Shown here piece after piece: positions 58,709 through 64,000 of a stretch of 64,000 nucleotides of DNA. Within the stretch, counting starts at the first letter, position 1. The number at the start of each line of letters is the position of its first letter. A program made the translations under genes and the position numbers. Origin of the DNA: a virus. The stretch covers positions 62,001-126,000 of IMG/VR virus record IMGVR_UViG_3300030004_000009, one strand, 5' to 3'. Under the pieces are notes generated by a model. That model made no database searches. It saw nothing but the letters and a program-made list of their open reading frames with translations, and was not told the DNA's origin.

Positions 58709-58964
58709 ATTTATTTTCTAATAACCATATTAATGATGCTGCTATTAGTTTTATGTGTTTAACATACTTTATCTTTTTCTTATTAAAATATCTAGTTATA
58801 TCTTTAGTAAATTTTGATGTTGATATATACTTACTGTCTTCTAAAGTATAACTCTTTTGAGTTATCTTATAGATAAGTACTTCATATACGAAAGTATTAT
58901 ATAAGAGCAACTTAGAGTCGCCCTTATAAAATACCTTTCTCCCTTTATTAGCTTGCTTTACCAT
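58683..58964 (-). CDS. Hypothetical protein, 93 aa
   Basis: Not recognised. Basic (start MVKQANKGRKVFYKG from ATG 58964) with a hydrophobic segment near the end (HIKLIAASLIWLLE). The frame stays open further upstream but would overlap the next gene heavily. Confidence 0.5.
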   Translation of the reverse strand: MVKQANKGRKVFYKGDSKLLLYNTFVYEVLIYKITQKSYTLEDSKYISTSKFTKDITRYFNKKKIKYVKHIKLIAASLIWLLENKYEENGKVN

Positions 58965-59565
58965 ATATAGTCTTACCCAGATGGTAGTACTTAGTAACAT
59001 AATTAAGTACATGATCATCTGTTTTATTCAGATTCAGATTAATAATAGTAGCTAATACTTGAAAAATTTCATGCACTGCCACTGCACTAAATGAATAAGT
59101 AGTTTTAAATACATTGAAGTTTTCTCCTTTTCTTTTATTTTTTAAGTGAACTATTAAATCACCTTTAGGACTAATTGTTGGTGTAGAAACCCATTTACCT
59201 GGATGAGGTTTATTAGTGTGTACTCCACGAATCTTATCATCACCGTAAAGCTGAATACGCTCTTCTTCTGTTTTTTCAAATCGACCGATAGTACGTATAA
59301 CTACAGTTTCTTCTAAACCTGTTTCCTCATTTAGTTGTTTTGCAGTTATCTTTTCAAGTTGATGTTGATACTCAGGTCGAGTCCCTTCAGCAATCTTCTG
59401 TTCTTCTGTTAATCCTTTAATGAAGATACGTTCTTTTTCACCAGTTTTATGATTGGTTATAACACGCATTACATCATTATAAGGTGGTGTGTCTTTATCA
59501 GAGATACAAGGAAAGTATTTTTCCTTGTATCTGTTAGTTTGTTTATTAGAAACTTTATTTTGCAT
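58948..59565 (-). CDS. Hypothetical protein, 205 aa
   Basis: Not recognised. Basic, beta-rich in the middle (GRFEKTEEERIQLYGDDKIRG), and ending YYHLGKTIYGKAS. No motif for an enzyme. Confidence 0.6.
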   Translation of the reverse strand: MQNKVSNKQTNRYKEKYFPCISDKDTPPYNDVMRVITNHKTGEKERIFIKGLTEEQKIAEGTRPEYQHQLEKITAKQLNEETGLEETVVIRTIGRFEKTEEERIQLYGDDKIRGVHTNKPHPGKWVSTPTISPKGDLIVHLKNKRKGENFNVFKTTYSFSAVAVHEIFQVLATIINLNLNKTDDHVLNYVTKYYHLGKTIYGKAS

Positions 59566-59579
59566 TTTTTGTACTTTAA

Positions 59580-60023
59580 TTAAGTAATTCGAGGAGTTAA
59601 TTTTGAAGCTGATACTTTAATAAACCTATCAGGATTATCGATAATCCTTTTAAGTTGTATATCAAGTATACCTTTGGCAGTATCATCACCAAAGAATCGA
59701 TTAGTTGTAAAAAGAGTTACTAATGCTTTAGTAGGTTTCAATGCTCTACCTTTAGCTCTTATTTTACCCTCTTCAAAATGACCTATATCTATAGGATTAA
59801 GAACACTTAAACCAATACTAAAAGTAGCTTTATACGTATCAACTTCTTCTTCTGTATAGATATGTACTTTCACTCTTTTAAGATTTATAATCTTACTGTC
59901 ATGTACAGTATCTACACCACTTTCTTCAATTAAGACACCGACTAACGTAACATTACGTGTTTGGCCATCTCTTAGAGCAGTAGTTACACCTGTAACTACA
60001 TACTCGCGTATTTTAGGATTCAT
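59580..60023 (-). CDS. Hypothetical protein, 147 aa
   Basis: Not recognised. Beta-rich with VVTGVTTALRDGQTRNVTL near the N-terminus; no hydrophobic leader. Confidence 0.6.
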   Translation of the reverse strand: MNPKIREYVVTGVTTALRDGQTRNVTLVGVLIEESGVDTVHDSKIINLKRVKVHIYTEEEVDTYKATFSIGLSVLNPIDIGHFEEGKIRAKGRALKPTKALVTLFTTNRFFGDDTAKGILDIQLKRIIDNPDRFIKVSASKLTPRIT

Positions 60024-60069
60024 ATTTGATTTTAATTATTTATTTTAAAAGTTTAATTAATGTCACTAA

Positions 60070-60267
60070 TTAAGCAGCATTAGGTGGATGGTCATCAGGA
60101 AGTTCTACAAGAGAACTTATAGAGTTATTAAAAGCTACATAAAGCTTATTGTTAAATTGTTCTCTATAAATTGATACGACAGTTGACCGTTTAAATAGTA
60201 AGCGATAAATTGCTACTAAAATACATATAAGTAACAATACTTGTATGCAATAATATAATGTATCCAT
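60070..60267 (-). CDS. Single-span membrane protein, 65 aa
   Basis: LYYCIQVLLLICILVAIYRLLF forms the span, followed by a polar tail ending DDHPPNAA. A short leader (46 nt) separates it from its downstream neighbour. Confidence 0.55.
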   Translation of the reverse strand: MDTLYYCIQVLLLICILVAIYRLLFKRSTVVSIYREQFNNKLYVAFNNSISSLVELPDDHPPNAA

Positions 60268-60272
60268 TACTG

Positions 60273-60422
60273 TTATAATAAATTTATAATTCTAAAACTA
60301 GACCTTCCAGTTGTAGTTGAAAATGACAAGTAAATGCCATTTACTTTTCTTTCAACTTTGGGTTGAAAGACTAGGTATAATGCAATAAGTACTATACCTA
60401 TGATAATCCAAAATGACCACAT
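60273..60422 (-). CDS. Single-span membrane protein, 49 aa
   Basis: MWSFWIIIGIVLIALYLVF then a basic polar tail (QPKVERKVNG). Five bases from the next gene, in the space after the terD terminator. Confidence 0.5.
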   Translation of the reverse strand: MWSFWIIIGIVLIALYLVFQPKVERKVNGIYLSFSTTTGRSSFRIINLL

Positions 60423-60441
60423 AGTTTTCTTTGTTTTAATT

Positions 60442-60463
60442 AAGAGTGGCTTTCACCACCCTT
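60442..60463 (-). terminator. Probable terminator after terD
   Basis: Minus strand AAGGGTGG, loop TGAAAG, CCACTCTT with one mismatch, followed by TTAATT. A short stem just past the terD stop codon. Confidence 0.55.
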
Positions 60464-60487
60464 AATGTTAATAATTAATACATGCGT

Positions 60488-61018
60488 TTACTCAAATCGA
60501 CGGATAATGTTTGCGATTTCACCATTGGTGTCTGATGACATTTCACCCAGGGCCTGGTATTGCCAGGTACCTTGTTCTTTATAGAACTCACCGAGAAAAA
60601 TACAATTCGCATCATTGAAACCTTCAGTGATATCAAAGTTGGCCAGTGTAGTATGTTCGTCGTCATAAACACCTGTAGTGATATCTTTAATGTCACTAAA
60701 CTTAGTGCCATCTTTGATATTCACAATGTTTAACATACTAGTGCAAGTAACTGGTAATTCATGGAATTTAATGAATATAACATCACCATCCAGAGCCAGG
60801 CCGGGTAGTTCTTGGCGGTTATAGTATAACAACGCGTTATCTGGCCCTAAAACCTTACCACCAGAACCAGCTCGACCACCGGTTAAACATAAAATCGAGA
60901 ATTCAAGGTTCACAGGATTATCTCCTGTATTCCAATCCAGCCCAATGCGTGCATTTTCAAAAGCATCTCCTAGAGAAGTTTTGAGGGTGAGAACATCACC
61001 CTTAATTAAATTTTTCAT
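60488..61018 (-). CDS. terD: TerD-family protein
   Basis: 176 aa. IKGDVLTLKTSLGDAFENAR at the start, then ARIGLDWNTGD, LEFSILCL, GPDNALLYYNRQE, DDEHTT and a Ca-binding-type NDANCIFLGEFY near the end are TerD blocks. Ter proteins bind calcium and act in tellurite or phage-stress responses with TerY-like vWA partners. Codon and base composition (CTGGCC, GGCCGGG, CAGAGCC runs) are richer in G+C than the rest, suggesting recent acquisition. Confidence 0.85.
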   Translation of the reverse strand: MKNLIKGDVLTLKTSLGDAFENARIGLDWNTGDNPVNLEFSILCLTGGRAGSGGKVLGPDNALLYYNRQELPGLALDGDVIFIKFHELPVTCTSMLNIVNIKDGTKFSDIKDITTGVYDDEHTTLANFDITEGFNDANCIFLGEFYKEQGTWQYQALGEMSSDTNGEIANIIRRFE

Positions 61019-61049
61019 TATAATTTATTGTTTTACCACATCTGTGGTG

Positions 61050-61123
61050 TTATGAAGGTGAGATTCGGACTCACGACTTTCTCCATATCAGGGAGATACT
61101 CTAGCCAGCTGAGTTACTTCATA
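61050..61123 (-). tRNA. tRNA-Ile (anticodon GAT)
   Basis: Acceptor TATGAAG/CTTCATA, D-arm ACTC/GAGT, anticodon stem TCTCC/GGAGA with loop CTGATAT, T-arm GTGAG/CTCAC with loop TCCGAAT, discriminator A. All stems pair, giving a 74-nt tRNA that reads AUC/AUU, common codons in this AT-rich genome. Confidence 0.93.
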
Positions 61124-61129
61124 AAATTT

Positions 61130-61310
61130 ATCTGTCTTTCCAGATTGTCATAAGGTTACTCTTGCTTGGCTTCCCTTCAACTTACCAAGTCCCTAGAGCT
61201 GGGTCTACACCGTGTCAGTCATATTGTGTAGCGTTCTTGTTTCTCTTAACTTCCTAAGCAAATCACACGTGATTACTTACTTGTACAGCTCTTTACGACT
61301 GAAAGAATCG
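61130..61310 (-). ncRNA. Structured spacer RNA between tRNAs
   Basis: No protein frame. Hairpins include CTACAC...GTGTAG, the palindrome AATCACGTGTGATT and CTCT/CTTGG...CCAAG/AGAG. It could be a processing signal or an unnamed small RNA. Neither a third tRNA nor a known family is recognised. Confidence 0.4.
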
Positions 61311-61311
61311 G

Positions 61312-61388
61312 TGCTCCCTCCTGAATTTGAATCAGGGACCTCCAAATTATGAGTTTGTTGCTCTAAAACCGGACTGAGCTAAGGGAGC
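61312..61388 (-). tRNA. tRNA with anticodon CAT (Met type)
   Basis: Acceptor GCTCCCT/AGGGAGC, D-arm GCTC/GAGC, anticodon loop CTCATAA on a stem with one A-G mismatch, T-arm CCTGA/TCAGG with loop TTCAAAT, then A. 77 nt. Elongator, initiator or lysidine-modified Ile type cannot be decided by eye. Confidence 0.9.
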
Positions 61389-61403
61389 TTGAATCTTATA
61401 TCT

Positions 61404-61646
61404 CTAAATTATCAAGTTATCAAGTTCATCATAAATACAACCAAACTCATCTACTACATATTCCGTAGCTGTAAAGTCATTTATACTATCTTCTATAGTA
61501 GATTCATTAGCTATTTTAGCTACTTCCGAGTATGATAGATTGCCGAAGAATTGCTTTATCAGTTGAAATTCTCTTTTGGTTTTAATAGAGATTACTAAGT
61601 CTATTGGTTTAAAAACGTCTTGTTGTTGGATTACTTTTATGTCCAT
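61404..61646 (-). CDS. Hypothetical protein, 80 aa
   Basis: Not recognised. Alpha/beta, with LSYSEVAKIANESTIEDSI in the middle. First gene after the terminator at 61672-61699 and directly ahead of the tRNAs. Confidence 0.5.
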   Translation of the reverse strand: MDIKVIQQQDVFKPIDLVISIKTKREFQLIKQFFGNLSYSEVAKIANESTIEDSINDFTATEYVVDEFGCIYDELDNLII

Positions 61647-61671
61647 TATTTAATTTTTAAATTTTAAAATA

Positions 61672-61699
61672 AACCAGAGACTCGTGAAAGTCTCTGGTT
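61672..61699 (-). terminator. Intrinsic terminator after lysis genes
   Basis: AACCAGAGAC, eight-base loop, GTCTCTGGTT, then TTATTTT on the minus strand. The 10-bp perfect stem separates the lysis operon from the tRNA region. The 178 nt between it and the glucosaminidase stop hold no supported gene. Confidence 0.85.
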
Positions 61700-61877
61700 C
61701 CTTGATTAGGTAATACAATACTTTTCGCGTCGCAATGTAAAAGAGCTAACTGCGAAGGTTTCATATATTTAGGATTACTCCAAAGCTCACATGAAGACCT
61801 ACAAACATAAACTCAAACCATATTATTTATTAGTTTTTACGAAACTACTATATAACGGTTCTCAAACTTCTAAAACG

Positions 61878-62339
61878 TCACGATCTTTCAAACAACTTGT
61901 TAAGGTGTTTTGATTTGGTAATTTTATTTATTATCATACTATAACCACAAGTTTGTGAAAACTTACGATTAAGATATTTTAAATATTCACGTTTTGAATA
62001 TTTATGTTTTTTAAATAACTTTGATTGGAATAAATAATAATCATCAATTGATGATTGCCAACTACTATAAGTAACATAACCTTTAGTTTTGAATAAAGCA
62101 GTTGTCTGTCTATTATACATATAATGCATACCAAACAGATTATGTCTCTTCTGACACAACCTGCTCCTAAAAGAGTTAGTCTCTATTAAAATTTGCGCGT
62201 ACACTATATCCTTATATTTAATATTCGACTTATTAAGATAGTTAACTACATTTACTCGTGTAAGCTTTGTAGTATCAACTGTTGTGCTATCTTGTAAACA
62301 AGATAACTGTAAGAGTGTAATAAATATAAGTTTAAGCAT
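61878..62339 (-). CDS. Lipoprotein glucosaminidase-type endolysin
   Basis: 153 aa. MLKLIFITLLQLSC is a lipoprotein signal with cysteine at the lipobox. AQILIETNSFRSRLCQKR and HNLFGMHYMY are the catalytic Glu and NLFG block of the glucosaminidase family (PF01832), and YVTYSSWQSSIDDYYLFQ continues the fold. It would cleave peptidoglycan glycan strands, attached to the membrane, during lysis or entry. Confidence 0.82.
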   Translation of the reverse strand: MLKLIFITLLQLSCLQDSTTVDTTKLTRVNVVNYLNKSNIKYKDIVYAQILIETNSFRSRLCQKRHNLFGMHYMYNRQTTALFKTKGYVTYSSWQSSIDDYYLFQSKLFKKHKYSKREYLKYLNRKFSQTCGYSMIINKITKSKHLNKLFERS

Positions 62340-62373
62340 AATCTTTTATTTTAAGTTAATATTAACACTATTG

Positions 62374-62682
62374 TTAATATTTTTCAGCTATTAGAAACCA
62401 ATCATTAGCTCCTCCATCTAAGTCTGAGCCACTAACACGAATATTTACATAACCATCTCTAGTTAATGTAGTGACCTCGTTATTTATAGTTTCAAGACTA
62501 TTATATATACCATGATATATAATTTTGGGTATTGCTGGTCTAGTGATAACTACCTTTTCAACTACTTGCATGTCTGCCTTAGCTGATTCAATTTGACATA
62601 TAGCCAAACCAAATAGAAGGAAACCCATCATAAGGGTACATACTGTATACATGATAGGGTTAAACCATTTGCTTCTTTCCAT
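62374..62682 (-). CDS. Membrane-anchored protein, spanin-like inner partner
   Basis: 102 aa. One N-terminal helix (YTVCTLMMGFLLFGLAIC) followed by an extracytoplasmic domain of about 75 residues. The gene starts on the last base of the lipoprotein gene upstream. The arrangement of a type II membrane protein plus a small lipoprotein beside an endolysin is typical of i-spanin/o-spanin pairs, though no coiled coil is obvious. Confidence 0.5.
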   Translation of the reverse strand: MERSKWFNPIMYTVCTLMMGFLLFGLAICQIESAKADMQVVEKVVITRPAIPKIIYHGIYNSLETINNEVTTLTRDGYVNIRVSGSDLDGGANDWFLIAEKY

Positions 62683-62876
62683 TACCTTTTATGATATACG
62701 TGATGAACTGTTGTTACACGATGAACTACAACTACATGTTGTATTGTCACATGGTGTACTACTCGATGAGTAGGTACTACAATATAAGGGTGTACACTAT
62801 AAATGTGTGGACGATTAGCTGGTTGAGTACAGCTAAATAAGCCAAGTATGGTTATGAATAAAATTAGTTTTTTCAT
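62682..62876 (-). CDS. His/Val-repeat lipoprotein, possible o-spanin
   Basis: 64 aa. MKKLILFITILGLFSCTQ is a lipoprotein signal peptide with the lipobox LFSC. The mature part is a repetitive run: HRVVHHVTIQHVVVVHRV and more, about a third His or Val in alternation. Such a strand could form a beta-array and bind metal. Function unknown; its position suits an outer-membrane spanin. Confidence 0.6.
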   Translation of the reverse strand: MKKLILFITILGLFSCTQPANRPHIYSVHPYIVVPTHRVVHHVTIQHVVVVHRVTTVHHVYHKR

Positions 62877-62973
62877 ATTTTAATTTGCCATTTGTTTTTA
62901 AATTAACAAGTAAACAGTGCTCAGATGGCTTTAGGCGTACGAACACATAGATTAAAAGACCTTTAATCATAGA

Positions 62974-63306
62974 TTAAAATCCTCGTAATGTAATAAACCA
63001 TTGTCTTAAACCATCATCCCCAATATCACTCGATTTGTACTTTGTGTACTTAACTAAAATAATATTTTTCATTACTACCTTCTGTGAATCAGGCGCTGTA
63101 GTGTATTGCTGATAATCAGCTGCTAAAGAAGAATTAAATCCTTCAATATAACTTGGACTACCTTCAAATACTTTACGTTCAACTGCTGCTTGTTTTGGAG
63201 CCCAAAATGCATAATTTCCTGTAGCAATTCCATTACCTAGAAAGGTAAGAATTCCTACTCCTAGCATAACTAGGATTATGATTCCGAATACTTTTAATGC
63301 GTTCAT
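62974..63306 (-). CDS. Membrane-anchored protein, 110 aa
   Basis: One N-terminal span (VFGIIILVMLGVGILTFLGN) then a soluble domain with EGFNSSLAADYQQYTTAPD, ending FITLRGF. Known only as a hypothetical family in bacteria and phages. A T/A-rich leader precedes the start. Confidence 0.6.
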   Translation of the reverse strand: MNALKVFGIIILVMLGVGILTFLGNGIATGNYAFWAPKQAAVERKVFEGSPSYIEGFNSSLAADYQQYTTAPDSQKVVMKNIILVKYTKYKSSDIGDDGLRQWFITLRGF

Positions 63307-63334
63307 TGTTGTGTTGTTTTTAAATTTAATTTAT

Positions 63335-63795
63335 AAATAGAGGAAGGTTACCGTCCTTCTTAGATTCACCTGGTGATAGTGGGCTTCAACTCTATTTAAT
63401 TGTTTGTCCTAAAAGTGTGTTGTTACACCAAAAGAAAATGACTTTAGGCTTTTACGGTCCTTTGCTAGTAAGATGATCGGTCTGTTCACGTCGCCTGCCT
63501 TATTACTAAACCCATTACTATCCGCTGACTTATATAACTTATTATCCTTTGATGTAGTAGTGGATGCAATTACATTCCGAACTATCGGACGTTGCCACAT
63601 TATGACCAATCAAAAATTCTCTTCCTGTATTTCATATAGTCATATTCTATCATTACAATAGACGTATCGTTACCTACAGACTTCAAATACACCTAATAAT
63701 TAAGTAATATCGCTATTACAATGCAGCTTCGTTCTACTCTTTAAAAGGTGCATACTGTCAATGCTACTTCCTCTCAGAATCTAAACAATATCTTT
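63335..63795 (-). ncRNA. Candidate structured non-coding RNA
   Basis: About 460 nt with no supported protein frame between a CDS ending at 63800 and the next gene. Minus-strand hairpins: a three-way junction closed by GTGG/CCAC holding TCCGA-TAGT-TCGGA, GTGTAACAACAC, TCACCAGGTGA and a terminator-like GAAGG...CCTTC at the 3' end. It contains more G+C and unusual codons than the genes around it. Might be related to large phage RNAs found near tRNAs; not identified. Confidence 0.45.
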
Positions 63796-63799
63796 TAAG

Positions 63800-64000
63800 T
63801 TACATTTCTATTTTAAACGGTAAGACTGTCACCTTAGGTTCAAAATAACAGACTTTAGGTTGTCCAGTTGGATCTATCATAACAACCCACGTACCTTCAG
63901 CAGATGCTGGCATAAATAACCCATTAGGTTCTGATTGAGGTATTGGTGTATAACTACTATTACCACTATAAATCAACTTTTCTGGATTGCTTCTTTGAGT
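63800..64000 (-). CDS. Unknown protein, C-terminal 66 aa (starts beyond window)
   Basis: Open from the right edge to TAA at 63802-63800. The fragment is beta-rich and polar, with YSGNSSYTPIPQSEPNGLF and MIDPTGQPKVCYFEPK. No family recognised from this part. Confidence 0.55.
   Translation of the reverse strand, partial: TQRSNPEKLIYSGNSSYTPIPQSEPNGLFMPASAEGTWVVMIDPTGQPKVCYFEPKVTVLPFKIEM

Noticed and set aside
61657-61764. 35-codon frame MKPSQLALLHCDAKS running through the hairpin at 61672-61699
   Set aside because: Its 3' part is the terminator stem itself, and no ribosome site or homologue is evident.
62833-62970. 45-codon frame MIKGLLIYVFVRLKPSEH overlapping the His/Val lipoprotein start
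   Set aside because: It overlaps the signal peptide of a well-supported lipoprotein gene by 44 nt and has no family likeness.
63409-63609. 66-aa minus-strand frame and a 62-aa plus-strand frame at 63473-63661
   Set aside because: Neither resembles a protein family, both use codons rare in the window, and the sequence folds into stable hairpins, which favours an RNA.
63335-63795. Diversity-generating retroelement template at the right edge
   Set aside because: No reverse transcriptase gene and no matching variable repeat are present in the window.
1-64000. CRISPR arrays, insertion sequences, integrase or attachment sites, replication origin
   Set aside because: None could be recognised: no spaced repeats, transposase, integrase or iteron clusters were seen.

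Overview
The window reads as 64 kb of a large, AT-rich double-stranded DNA phage (or prophage) of a Bacteroidota host. Every convincing gene lies on the minus strand, so transcription runs from high to low coordinates, and genes are tightly packed with many ATGA or TAATG stop/start overlaps. The host call rests on at least seven promoters of Bacteroidota form (TTTG or TTG, exactly 20 nt, then TAnnTTTG), on an adenosylcobalamin-dependent ribonucleotide reductase, and on lipoprotein-type lysis proteins. No virion structural genes are recognised, so this is the early/metabolic/replication half of a bigger genome, plus a lysis/tRNA end.

Layout, in order of transcription. 64000-61400: end of an unknown CDS, a gene-poor 460 nt stretch rich in hairpins (candidate structured RNA), membrane proteins, a spanin-like pair and a lipoprotein glucosaminidase. 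61390-60480: tRNA-Met, a structured spacer, tRNA-Ile, then terD. 60420-57150: small and membrane proteins, including two tandem SemiSWEET-like transporters. 57160-53780: NAD module (PRPP-synthetase homologue, nicotinamide phosphoribosyltransferase homologue, MazG-like); its nucleotidylyltransferase partner lies far away at 5433-5981. 53060-40180: replication and recombination (family B polymerase, UvsW-like helicase, DnaB-like helicase, Sak4-like ATPase, probable SSB, TOPRIM primase, RusA-like resolvase, dATP/dGTP diphosphohydrolase-HAD fusion). 40180-38930: tandemly duplicated micro-genes. 38930-28100: RecE/RecB-like nuclease, AAA+ ATPase, an isolated strongly punctuated gene, class II RNR with intein, dUTPase, PhoH. 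26120-23860: RNA ligase and polynucleotide kinase/phosphatase. 22720-20300: thyX broken by homing endonucleases. 17880-15750: DNA ligase with intron. 14860-1: many small unknowns with nucleotide-handling enzymes (deoxyribonucleotidase, CYTH, two metallophosphoesterases, minimal HisRS-like protein, ATP-grasp, damaged deoxyribosyltransferases, RlaP-like nucleotidyltransferase).

The most striking theme is invasion by homing elements: three group I introns sharing a core sequence (in ligase, DnaB and Sak4-like genes), a LAGLIDADG intein in RNR, a split thyX, and six GIY-YIG or HNH endonucleases, five of which carry their own host-type promoter. The splice junctions can be read directly: they restore the KLDG nucleotidylation motif in ligase, the Walker A motif GGTGSGKTT in the helicase and a TIGKLLD joint in the ATPase. 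The second theme is counter-defence and salvage: NAD+ rebuilding, RNA end-healing and sealing, tRNAs, and dNTP production that ties RNR, ThyX, dUTPase, deoxyribonucleotidases and pyrophosphohydrolases together. All functions are inferred from reading sequence motifs; no database search was run.
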